Part shown: positions 1-10,078 of the stretch, in pieces
Numbering within the stretch: the stretch's first letter is position 1
How the letters are laid out: each line of letters starts with the position of its first letter
Source of the DNA: Marisa cornuarietis
Lineage: Eukaryota > Mollusca > Gastropoda > Architaenioglossa > Ampullariidae
Direction: 5' to 3'
NCBI GenBank assembly: GCA_004794655.1
Contig: SMMW01000149.1
Location: 2,418,001-2,482,000, forward strand
Length of the DNA stretch: 64,000 bases
Program-made: the position numbers and the translations under genes
The notes under the pieces: model-generated
Database searches by the model: none
What the model saw: only the letters and a program-made list of their open reading frames with translations
What the model was told of the DNA's origin: nothing

Positions 1-1750
1 TAGGAAAAGGGTGGTCTGCACTCAGTACTTCTCCATCACCAGACATACAACTACATTGGTCTACGCAGATGACACTGTGACAAAAGTTCGTCCCCTAAAA
101 TGGGCCACGGGGGGGGGGGGTAAAATTACTAATGTTAGCTCCGTCAAAGCAATACCTTTTCCGACCAGTTCTCGAAGTAGAAACATCCAACCAAACAACA
201 CAAGCTCACGCAGCTACAGTGAGCAAGCTGACTATCAGTCGAAAATGAGAGAATTTAATGCATTTATCCTGGCGGTCACCTTGCTATGGCGCCTGTCACC
301 ACCATCACACTTAGGACAAAGTGTCAAACACTTACCACACCGTCTGGAAAAGGCGATGTTTCGTATGAAGGACTGCACGACGTTATGTAACATCACGTTG
401 TCCAGGTTACGCGCGTTTAAAATGTTGAAACGGAATTTACGGAAAAGAGTATTATGACAAAAAAGTGAGCGATGACGCCTGTGACCTTTGGACAATGTCT
501 TTAAGTTTCCAGACAAATGTATATATTGCTGTAAATCTGTTCGTGTTTCTGAGATTCTTGCCATATATTTAATAAAATTAGCGTTAGGACAACCATTTAT
601 TACACATCAATTCCGTCGTCTATTAGACAAAAGCAATTATCTCGGTGCTCAAAATTTAATTTACGTCAAACATGACGCCACCTCCATCGGCCATTGTTTT
701 TAATCGTCAGAAATGACGCAATTCACATGCATTAAAACACACAAAACATGTAAACAACAACACAGCATGCCAGTATTAACATATGTATCTCCTGAAACCT
801 TTCTTCGTCCATTGATATCGTTTTAGGTTCAGCCCAGAAAAAAATAAAGAAGCTGTAAGCAATCAAAGTCCGACTGTATGCCAGAGGCGAACTTTTTTGT
901 CATAGTGTCAGATCCTTGTGACCAAAACATCTTGATACAGTATTAGCATCAGTCACACACGTAATAAAAAATTGTCGCAGCCGACAAAATAGAACGAACT
1001 ATTGCAATGACATTTTAAAACTGCTGCGGCGCAAACAGTGAGGCTCGCAAATTTTTCATGGTTGTGTCAGAGGAAAACAACGCTCATTTAGTTCTTATCA
1101 AGTATCTTCACTACGCGTGAAAGCTGATCGCCACGCGCATACAACTGATACGAGTTTTCGTCCACAGATTTTTTTAGTAAGCAGATGATGTACATAGCGG
1201 TAATGAACTGTCTTTATGCGCATGCGCAGATCATCCCAAGACAGTCAGTCATGCCAGACATCGGGGTATGCGACGCCGGCAACCGACGAGAAACATCTGT
1301 ATCTGTCCCGTCATGTACTCGTCTGTGTCTGTGTCCTATCTATCCCGTAATGGACGTTACTTATTATTATGATTTGCTTAATATAAATCTATTATTTACT
1401 GAATTTGGAGCTCCTATTTTCGATTTTTGCGTGCGTTTGTCTCATTTTTTTCTGTAAATTGAAAACAAAATGTGCTCTAATTATTATCCGTAGCAGCAAA
1501 CTTTTTAAAAATTGTAATAAAGTTTGGGGATTGTAGTGGATTTTAACCATAGTGTAATGGTGTGTCTTTTTGGGGTGTTGGGGTGGAGTGGAGGAGGTTG
1601 TCAGAATGTACTAAAGACAAAGAACGCTACAAAGTTGTGCACTTTTCCTAACGTGTGCTGTGTATATCACCATACGAAACGATATCGCCAGTCTTAAGCT
1701 TCTAAACGAACTGCTATATACTGGAGAATAATAAACGATTATAATTAAGC
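1..1750. other. Anonymous AT-rich DNA, no gene seen
   Basis: No open reading frame here resembles a known protein, and frames are short on both strands. A poly-G run lies near 110-120. The one notable motif is TGCGCATGCGCA at 1217-1228, a perfect match to the NRF1 palindrome consensus, but the surroundings are not strongly CpG-rich. Nothing else is supported. Confidence 0.6.
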
Positions 1751-1754
1751 TTTA

Positions 1755-2240
1755 ATGCAAGGGGTGAGCAGGCGACTGCCCAAGGCCACGCGCCCGAAGG
1801 GGGCTCCGCACATAGCGTCTGGTGAGATGGTACCTCGGGAGGTTGACAACAAGTTAATTAACTGCCACCAATCATTGCATTGTCCTGAGACAAAGGTAAG
1901 AATATGCATTAACCAGCCTGTAGCCTATAGAATAAAACTGTACCTGTACATCGACATGTTTATCAAAGGCCATTCACTAGAGTTACATACATTTTCTGTT
2001 GTCCTGTTTATTTTATTATTATTCGGAAGCCGTTGCACTATTTACAGTATTCAAACACTTTTGTTATTTATTTCCGCGCGATGTTATGCCAGTTTGGAGT
2101 GGCCCCACAACTCTGTTCGCCCCAGGACCCCCATCCCACTAGCGTTACGGCTGCAAGGGGCCCGGAAAGATCTTCTGCCCCAGGGCCCCTGGTGGCTTTT
2201 GGCGGCCCTGCCTGCATGAGGTGGAGGGGACGGGAAATAA
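1755..2240. repeat. GC-rich segment resembling DNA-transposon ends (tentative)
   Basis: Two GC-rich blocks (about 1757-1850 and 2100-2235) sit in AT-rich DNA. They are full of GGGCCC/CCCC tracts and contain ATGCA followed by G-rich sequence. The left end and the reverse complement of the right end share a weak pattern (ATGCA, then CAGG, then GCC..AAGCC). This style is common at the ends of cut-and-paste elements, but no transposase and no clean target-site duplication is visible. Class is unassigned. Confidence 0.25.
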
Positions 2241-2249
2241 TTAAGGGTC

Positions 2250-4255
2250 TATGCCTTTGATTTCTCTGCGTCGTCTTGCTGTACGTAAATCATCTTTTGT
2301 AGCCCTTTTGATGCATCTTTTTCACATGTGATCTTCTCCCTCTCCAACATCTCCTAATAAGGCAAAGAACTAAGACTATACACGAGCAGTGCTGTAAACG
2401 GCTAGCAGCAGAGGCAGCCATGAAATTCTTTTGCATTAAATTTGAGACGAAGCACAAGATACGCAATCTTCGCAATCTAATGAAACGCTGATCCATGTAT
2501 CGGTTAAAAGCAACCGAGCGACGACGTCACAAGAGGGGCCCAAGACGTAGTAAGGGAGAGAATCCTAAGGGTTGTTAGCATAGCAGTGACGTCACCACTC
2601 GCGCAAACAAATATAGGATCTGAGACGCGGTCGAGACTCTCACGTGTAAAGGAAAAAAAAACGAAAAAATGATATTTCAAAAAATACATAGCGGCAATAG
2701 GCGGGCAGTGTCACAACACGGTAGTTCGACGGGAAACTTAGTCAGGGTCTAGCGACATCTCGTGCATCTGGTCCCCACAAACTCTACCGTCTTCACTGAC
2801 TTCCCACGGGTGGAGGCGATGGGACCCAGTGGTCGAGGAAAATCGGACGACTCACAGCCATCATTTCTCTCTCTCTCTCACGCAATAATAATTTCTCTTT
2901 TTAACTGCCTCAAGCAGAAACGTGGACGGTGGAACGACTTTGACTTTGATGGGGTGGGGTGTGAGGGTGGAAATGTAGTGTCGGGGTGGGACATGGGATC
3001 AGTGGAAGGCCGGAATGTCACGTGTGCCGGGCGTGCAAAAACTAAAGGACTACGTGCGTGTCCCAGTTAGCGCTGCTATCTTATTTCACCGACGAGGAAG
3101 TGAGGCGGACAAGCGTGAAGAAAAGATTGTGTGTGTGTGTGTGTGTGAAAGAGAGAGAGAGAGAGAGAGAAGGTCATTTTTTGGCAGATGAGTGAGTTTC
3201 ATTCCATGCAAAACGCGTGCCCGCGCACACACACACACAATGTACTAAACACATGTTTACACATACAGAGGTCAGTAACATTCCAGTGTAGAATCTCTCA
3301 CTCACACACACACACACACGTTTCCTCGTGCTACACTTCTTCAAATCACTCGACCCCAGGAGGACAGTCGTTGAACTTTTTCAACAAACCCGTGATTACC
3401 TTACTCATCTCTAAAAGCCAGCTACTAATTTTGTCTAATTAACCTGTTCCATGACGTACAAAAGGAAAACTGGGGCAGTCCCACCAAGGACATCGTTGTG
3501 CATGCTCTGTCGCACAGGGCTTCTCCCACTTCCTCGTATCCACGACGTAATCTGACTCTTGCCGCCGGGTGGCAATGCGCAGAAACAACGGTTGGCAAGA
3601 CTTTCCTATGATACGTGGCTGTCGCCGGGTGGGACTGGGATCGACTGTGGAACAGCAAGAGACTGATTCCAGGGCTGCATGGGCCTGTGCCATGAAAACA
3701 CCCCCCACCCCTTGCCCACCCAACAGCTGTCAAGCAGAAGTGGGTACCTGATTTATCGGCGTTGGAATGAGAGGGCTGGGATCAACGTTCCTCTTACCAT
3801 GCCGTAGACGCTGTAGACCACTCACGTCTACTGCGCCTACCGCTGTGGAACTTCAAGTGTTGTAGTATCGTGTGACTCGTGTCAGCTACAAAAATTACAC
3901 TACAAAGACTTTTAATTTTATAGTGGGGTGGTAAAGAACCATGCGAGTTTATTAGTAAGTTACCAACAATTGTCATCATCCTTCCACGTCGTTGTGCTTC
4001 TCAAAGAATAAAAATTAACAAAAGGATGACCTCAGGAGTGACTCCCATGCCTCGGGCTTGAAAGAATTTCGAAAGTGAGTTTTAGAAAGATATGGTAAGA
4101 AAGGAGTCAGACAAAGAGAATGTGTGTGTGTGTGTGTGTGTCACTGTGGAGGCGGGGTGGGGGGACAAAGAGAAGGAAGAGGATAGGAAATGAGGGGGGA
4201 AAATGGAGAGGAGAAGAGAGTGAGAGACAGAGGGAGAAGGGCGAAAGCATGGAAG
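2250..4255. other. Anonymous DNA with short microsatellites
   Basis: No recognisable coding sequence. It holds a (GT)n-(GA)n tract at 3129-3172, short CA tracts near 3230 and 3300, a (GT)n tract at 4121-4141, purine-rich DNA at 4150-4250 and a TGACGTCA CRE-like octamer near 2587. Short frames across 3425-3750 have no family resemblance. Confidence 0.5.
3129..3172. repeat. Compound microsatellite (GT)n(GA)n
   Basis: About ten GT units followed, after a short break, by about eleven GA units. Confidence 0.95.
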
Positions 4256-4260
4256 CGGGG

Positions 4261-4428
4261 TATGGGACGCCAAGAGGGGAATTTTCTCTACTTTCTCTCT
4301 CTAGCTAGAGAATGCATTCTGTAGTTACAGAGCGCATTCTGTACGTACATAACTCATTCTGTAGTTACCGAATGTATTCTCTAGCTAGAGAGAGAAAGTA
4401 GAGAAAATTCCCCTCTTGCTCGCCCATA
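4261..4428. mobile_element. Palindromic MITE-like foldback element, TA-flanked
   Basis: Starts TATGGGACGCCAAGAGGG and ends with the near-perfect inverted complement. The two arms (4261-4318 and 4371-4428) match at almost every position over about 58 bp, including an AATTTTCTCTAC stretch and CTAGCTAGAG. The ~52-bp centre holds degenerate ~20-bp units of the form GNATTCTGTAGTTAC. The whole could fold as one long hairpin. The TA at each outer edge would suit a Tc1/mariner-type target site. A relative with the same terminal sequence is at about 14215-14470. No transposase is present, so superfamily is inference. Confidence 0.7.
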
Positions 4429-4429
4429 G

Positions 4430-5478
4430 CGGGGCCCGCTAGTACTCTACGGTTACCCTTGCGTGGTCGCGGATGTCCCGCCAGGAGGGCGCCATTCCCG
4501 GGGGCCGGAGTTGTCTGCCCGCTGGTGTAGAGGTAAGTGGTGACGGGGAGGGTGGTGGTTGTGGTGTTGGCGCTGACATCCGTGACGTTTCTTCTCGCGT
4601 GTGGTGTTATCCCCTGAACTGTTTCAGGCATCGACGTTCCATATATAAATAATGATGGTAATTGTAACAAAATTATTATAATAATAATCACCATCATTAC
4701 CTGTTAAATATTTGAGGGTTTTTAAATGTTTGCACTGGCGTGCTTATCGACAGAGATGCGTTCTAACTGTAATGTATTAATACTGATTAGTAGGACTACA
4801 ACCTCTACCACCCTGATGTGTCTAGAGAGGTAAACATCAAATAAACGACTGGCTAGAGAGAGAGAGAGAGAAACTTGGCATTTTCAATGTCATTCACTTC
4901 GTCATTATGACATGGAAGAGATTCAGGCATAGCATTAACAAAATAAAACATCTAAAAACCAACCTATGAAAACGACAATGAACATTCGAATCAAAGAATA
5001 TAATTACGACCGTCCGGCCCCAAAGATTTATGCATGATCACCATGGCATGCATTTATGCTCAAACTAAAGGTACATAGTTCCTTCCATCTCTCAAAAATG
5101 CAAACATATAAGCACATACTGAATCATGTACAGTATTTTTACATGTTTTTCCATCCATAACACCCTGAACTGATGCACAACCTTGCGGAGTCAGCTTTTC
5201 AGCTTAAGTCTGCTGACACTTGCTTTTGCCCTAAGTTCACCAGCTCCCGCTATGTACTTTGCATAATCTTCATGTTTATTTAGGGTCAATACATTCTTTT
5301 ATCTCTTTGTGTTAAATATACATTCTTCACGACTTGTTTCGTATGGCTCACAAGTATTTTAAAAAGTAAACTTCATCTCTAGTTGCATTGGGTTCTTGTT
5401 TTCAGTCTAGCCAACGCACTTCTACGCCATTTGGCTCTTACAACTCATAAATATTTAAAATTATTTCGGTATATTACT
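4430..5478. other. Anonymous DNA, probable intron side of the 5.5-kb exon
   Basis: No coding signal recognised. There is a short (GA)n at 4857-4871 and otherwise plain AT-rich DNA. If the exon at 5482-5654 is real, this is the start of the intron that follows it on the minus strand. Confidence 0.4.
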
Positions 5479-5481
5479 CAC

Positions 5482-5654
5482 CAAGAGGGAAGAACTCGTT
5501 CACCGGGCGGACCTTAAATTCCATGATGAGGACATAGACACCGAGGGCGAAGGTCACGAGGACAAGAGGGAAGCGAAAGACGCGAGACGCCCAGCGGGAG
5601 ATCAGCCGTCGCAACCTCATGTCACCTGACCCTCCGACGCTGCAACTAATGCCC
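5482..5654 (-). CDS. Candidate host exon: N-terminal membrane anchor
   Basis: Read on the minus strand, a pyrimidine-rich tract ending TGTCAAACAG abuts the exon at 5654. The exon ends TTG at 5482 against a textbook donor, GTGAGT. An ATG at 5620-5618 opens 46 codons plus one nucleotide (phase-1 intron). The peptide has a basic tail (MRLRRLISRWASR) followed by about 22 hydrophobic residues (FRFPLVLVTFALGVYVLIM) and then EFKVRPVNEFFPL. That layout is typical of a type II membrane protein such as a Golgi glycosyltransferase or sulfotransferase, but the family cannot be named from this segment. The frame is also open upstream to the acceptor, so it could be an internal exon. Later exons were not found in the window. 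Confidence 0.5.
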
Positions 5655-5824
5655 CTGTTTGACATGAGAGAAAAACACAAGATATGATCGAGTTGGCATG
5701 ATGGCATGAGTGTTTGAGCCGTCGGTCCGATGAGATTACAGGTTTCGATATTTTCCTGTCAAAGGCCGACAACCTGCAATGACCTCCTAATTTCTCTGAT
5801 TAGATCGATAAGGTGGGGGGGGGG

Positions 5825-5919
5825 GAATTGGTGTTTTACGCCGAGCCAGCAACTAAGGGTATATCACGGCAAAGTCGCCAGCCTTGTAAAAAGATGCCAC
5901 ACGCAGAGAAAGAACAATG
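5825..5919 (-). mobile_element. SINE family A, body fragment
   Basis: Carries the family-A body signature TTTTACGCCGAGCCAGCAAC followed by CTAAGG and TATATCACGGCAAAG, then the AGAGAAAGAAC segment. The tRNA-like head is missing. It abuts the RT reading frame of the RTE-like element at about 5920, so the RTE lost its 3' end at this junction. A poly-G run (5814-5825) borders the other side. Confidence 0.7.
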
Positions 5920-5920
5920 T

Positions 5921-7349
5921 CTCAGCTTGGTCTTCTGGGTGATGTTTTTTGCCTTCCATGTGCTCCTGAGTGAAGCGAAGGCCTGGCTGGCTTTCGCCAG
6001 TCGGGCTCGAATCTCCACCTCCGCATCCCCAGTTTTTGAAATCTTGGACCCAAGATAGGTAAAACTGTCAACTTCCTCAATCTCTTCTCCATTTAGTTTG
6101 ATGATTTCTTGGACTCTGGAATTCACTCTCATACTTTTCGTTTTCTTTTGGCTGACCTTCAAGCCAAGGTTTCCAGCTGTTTCTGAGAAGGCATTTGTTT
6201 CCTCCTGCATGTCTTGGTGGCGGTGTGACAACAGGGCAATGTCATCGGCAAAGTCCAAGTCTTCCAGCATTGTTGTTGCTGTCATAGTCATGGTCCATTT
6301 GATCCATCTCCTCTCTCTGTCGGTGGAATTCTTCATGATCCAGTCCATGGCCAGGATGAAGAGGAACAGCGACAGAATGCAGCCCTGCTTCACCCCAGTA
6401 CTGACGTTGAAGGGGGCTGTGAGCTCCGTGTCACAGACAAACTGAGATTTGAAGTCGCTGTACAGCATTGCAACGACCTGGACAAGTTTGCAGGGCCTCC
6501 ATAATGCCTCAGGATCTTCCATAAGAACTCGCGGTGGATGCTGTCAAAAGCCTTCTCCAGGTCTATGAAGTTGATGTACAGCGGTGCGTTCCACTCATTG
6601 CTCTGCTCCAGAATCTGACGCAGAGTGAAAATGAGTTCAGAGCAGGATCGCCCAGGGCGAAATCCTGCTTGCTGGGGCCGGAGGTTTTTCTCAACGGTTG
6701 CCGTCAGTCTTGACAAAACAATCTTGCTGAAGACCTTGCTGGTGATGGAAAGAAGTGTTATACCCCTCCAGTTATTGCAGTCTCCAAGATCTCTTTTCTT
6801 GGGTTACTTGAAGATGAGCCCTGTCTTCCACGCATCGGGGATCTGTCCTGATTCCCAAACTTGCCTGAAGATTTCAGTCAACATGGGAGCTGTCACATTC
6901 ACATCTGCTTTCGACATCTCTCCTGTTATTCCATCTGCCCCTGGTGCTTTGCCGCTTTTCATTGCCTTGATTGCTGCTGTCACTTCTTCCAGGCTTGGCG
7001 GGTCTGTGCAGATGTCAAGGTCTGTATCTGCTGGCTTGATGTCTGCAAGCTGAGGGGGGTCTGGTCTGTTTAGAACTGACTCAAAATGCTCCCTCCAGCG
7101 CTGCAGTTTTTCTGCCTCTCCCTCAACAACATTTACGTTCATGTCTTTCATTGGTACCTCACTGTTTTTGAACCTGTTGTTAAGCTGTTTATTGATTTTA
7201 TACAGTGTCTTCATGTCATTTTTTTCGTGCTGCTTCTTCTGCTTCATCTGCCAGTTTCTCTATGTAGTCCCTTTTGTCAGTTTTGATCATCCTCTTTACC
7301 TCTTTGTTTATTTCTGTATATCTTTGTCTGTGTTGTTCCTTCAGACGTT
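5921..7349 (-). pseudogene. RTE-like reverse transcriptase, broken
   Basis: Three minus-strand frame segments together cover linker and RT. The segment 6804-7247 carries GKAPGADGI, a hallmark of the RT fingers of non-LTR elements, and ends at an in-frame stop after GLIFK. The frame then resumes unchanged with GITLLSITSKVFSKI and QQAGFRPGRSC (6390-6800). After a frameshift near 6500 comes STGVKQGCILSLFLFILAMD and the catalytic LDFADDIALLSH (palm, Asp pair) in 5921-6522. Then FTYLGSKISKTGD, typical of this clade, follows. The protein would copy element RNA at the nicked target. Lesions rule out a functional enzyme. Confidence 0.88.
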
Positions 7350-8453
7350 CAGATCTGGTGTTGTTGATTTTCTGCCTGCTTGACTTTCTCTCTTCTATCC
7401 TTTTCCATGTCGCTTCTCTGATCCACTGTTCTTTCTTTTTTTCGTTGGAAGCCCAGTATTTTCTCTCCTGTTTCCTGTAAGACTCGATTGAAGTCCTCTA
7501 AGGTCATCTCCTGTTGGTCCCCTAGTGCCTGGAACCTGTTCTTTACTTCCACTACAAAGGCACGTTTGGTGGCTGGGTCCTTCAGTCTGCCGGAGTCCAT
7601 TCTCTGCTGACGTGCCTGTTTTCCTCGCGATCGACGTAGCTTCAGAGAAACTGCGGCTATCACAAGAGTATGGTCACTGGCAACGTCTGCTCCTCTATAA
7701 GCTCTGACATCTTGAAGTGAGTTCCTCCATCTTCGGTTGATGATGACATGGTCTATCTGGTTTTTTGTGATCCCGTCTGGTGATGTCCACGTTGCCTTGT
7801 GGATGTCTTTGTGTTGGAAGAGTGTGCCTCCAATCAGTAGATTGTTTTCTTCACAAAAGTCTGCCAGTCTCTCTCCGTTGTCATTGATGGTTCCAATTCC
7901 ATGCTTGCCCATGATATGCTCCCTACAGGTGTTGTCACTTCCCACCTTGGCATTGAGGTCGCCGGCGATGAGCAACAAATCATGGGCTCGGACCTTCTCC
8001 GTGGCTGCCTGGAGCTGATCGTAAAAAGCATCCTTGTCTTCTGCCTCGGAGTCTTCTGTTGGTGCATAGCAAACTAGCACTGTCAGCTTGGTGTACTTTG
8101 AATGGAATCTTGCTCTCAGAAGCCTGGGTCCATAAGGCTTCCATTCCAGCAGTGTCTTTTCAGTTTTTCTATTGAGGAGTAGTGCTACTCCTTCAGAGTG
8201 TTGGTCATCTTCCTGAGAACAGGATAGTATGTCCTGATGCTAGTCTCCTCTTTCCCGTGCCGGTCCATCTGACCTCGCTGACTCCCAGGATGTCCAAGTT
8301 GTACTTGTCAAACTCCTTGACTAGTTGGGGCAACCTGCCAGTCTGATACAAGGTCTGGACGTTCCAGCACCCCACCCTCAACTTCTGCTTTGGCTTCAGT
8401 AAATCCACCATCGGGGCGCCAGCTCCCTCTCGGGTTTGACTGTCGTCCGTCAT
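7349..8453 (-). pseudogene. RTE-like apurinic-type endonuclease domain, frameshifted
   Basis: The segment 8205-8453 starts MTDDSQTREGAGAP and gives RVGCWNVQTLY (metal-ligand Asn) and LGVSEVRW (catalytic Glu). After a frameshift near 8210 the frame continues with VCYAPTED, LIAGDLNAKVG (Asp/Asn pair), IDHVIINRR and VASDHTLV (terminal Asp-His). These are the ordered motifs of the exonuclease-endonuclease-phosphatase fold used by non-LTR retrotransposons to nick target DNA. All catalytic residues are visible, but split by the frameshift. A basic linker leading to the RT follows. Confidence 0.87.
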
Positions 8454-8700
8454 AAGTCCAGTTCCCTGGTGTGTTTCATTACCTTCGCCATCCGTAACGA
8501 GTGCTCTAGTGTTGGTTTCTGTAACATGCTTTTTTTTTACATGGTGGGGTTATTAGCCCTACCACAACCTAATTTACCTCTAGGTGAGGTGTCCACCTTA
8601 GTCGCCTCTTAAGACATGCCTGGCTGGACAGCAGGGACCCTATTCTTACAATGCTCGCTAAGCAAGCATACCCCGGGGTCCCACGGGGGATTTTGTAAGC

Positions 8701-9940
8701 AACAACTAACAAATAAATCGATTTTGTTTTTTAAAGGGCCAGTTGCATAACACATTCAGATTTATTCAGATAAACAGCGCACAACACAATTTTAGAACTA
8801 TTTTGACTAAATATGTTTTTAAATCAGGTAAGATTGATTACAACTTTCGTTCCCGACACCCCAAATGTTTCGTGAAAAACGTTTCTAAAATTGATTCGTC
8901 AAAACAGCATTAAGTTTTAGAAGCATATTATGCAACTAGCTCAGACCCTAGGGCTGATTTCATACCTTTGTGAACAGTTTGACAGTTGTGATCGATGTTC
9001 AACCGCTTTAGTAAAACTGTATGTGTTCTGCTTCTCTTGCAAAACAGCAAGTGAGGAGCCCATTGACTCTCGAAACGGAAGTCAGTACAAATATTCCTAA
9101 AAGTTGCAATTTTTGTTGAAATATTGAACATTTTATCAAAAGATGAAGTGGAAATGTTGCACAGTAAGGGCAGTCTCGTAGCATTAAATTATTCTCTCTC
9201 TCGATATATATATATATAAACTTATGTGATATCGAGTAAAATCTTTCACGCCACCTGAAGGCCTTTTTCTTTAAAATTTATAAAAATACGATCCAGTTTA
9301 TCTGGGTAGTCCCCCATCAATTACTGACAAGGATTCAACCCCCAACTTTTATTTAACCCAATTCTTCGTTCTCTTTCCCCTCTCATCATCCCTACCTCTC
9401 CCTATAAAAAAATCATTTCCAGTTGGAAAACCTGTTGTTGTAGTCTTTGTTTACAAAATGCTTTACATCATGAGAGTGCTTATAACGGAATTAATTATTC
9501 AAGGAGTGTTTTTCAGTTTAACATAGCTGCGTGTGAGACGCGGGAGCTGTAACAAGTACACCTGACATTTCCGACAATGCAGCAGTTGGTAAATAATTTT
9601 TGTATGAACGATGCCTCGACCATCAGTTACAGAATACAATGATGACAGTCAAGGGTCTTAAGCTTATGAATCCGAAGTCAAAATCTTCCTCCACAAGTTC
9701 GTAATTAGGGTTTTGTGTGTGTTTTTTTATCGTTCATCTTAAACTATTTACCAGTAATGTACACGGTGGGCACGAAATTTTCACATTTTCTTTCTCGCTC
9801 TTGATTTTGTTCGTTTGTTTGTTTGTTTGTTTGTTTGTCGCTTTTTCTTTCTGCCCACTTTTCTCTTTGTCTTCCCCACCGGTCTCTCTTCCCCCCCCCT
9901 CTTTGCGCGCGCAAGACGATGAACAATTGATTTTCTTTCT
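8701..9940. other. Anonymous AT-rich DNA
   Basis: No gene recognised. It contains a short (AT)n at about 9205-9219 and a (GTTT)n tract at 9813-9838. Frames on either strand across the GTTT tract are low-complexity shadows. Confidence 0.55.
9813..9838. repeat. (GTTT)n microsatellite
   Basis: About six tandem GTTT units followed by pyrimidine-rich DNA. Confidence 0.9.
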
Positions 9941-9947
9941 TCCTTTC

Positions 9948-10078
9948 TGGGAAGCGGATAGCCAAGTGGTTGAAGCACTGGCGTCTAAACTCTCAGAGGC
10001 TCCATACCCGCATGTCGGGGAAGGGAAGACTGGAGTTTTACGCCGAGCCAGCAACTAAGGCTATATCACGCCAACCTG
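9948..10078. mobile_element. Chimeric SINE: family-B-type head next to family-A body
   Basis: Positions 9952-10010 read as a tRNA-like head on the plus strand (ATAGCCAAGTGGTTGAAGC, then GGCGTCTAAACT). This resembles the head of the family-B SINE at 38.6 kb, which on its own strand reads ATGCCGAGTGGTTAGAGCGC then GGCGTCTGAACT. It runs straight into family-A body sequence in the opposite sense (TTTTACGCCGAGCCAGCAAC, 10034-10053). This is either one SINE inserted in another or recombination. Confidence 0.6.

Larger units (their letters stand above)
5921..8700 (-). mobile_element. RTE-like non-LTR retrotransposon, 3'-truncated and broken
   Basis: Minus-strand element with a recognisable 5' UTR (about 8460-8700, containing CCCACCATG and a GGGACCCCGGGG stretch), then endonuclease, linker and reverse transcriptase. 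Reading order and motifs fit an RTE/BovB-like single-ORF element. The frame is interrupted by frameshifts near 8210, 7350, 7225 and 6500 and by a stop at 6804-6806. The RT ends after the thumb-like KTKLRH stretch at about 5921, where SINE sequence begins, so the C-terminus and 3' tail are absent. It is incapable of encoding a full protein. Confidence 0.88.

Noticed and set aside
11..457. Frame with YADD near its start that hints at a reverse transcriptase
   Set aside because: No other RT motif surrounds it; the match is four residues only.
1217..1228. NRF1-like palindrome as a promoter
   Set aside because: A single site without CpG-rich surroundings or a nearby exon.
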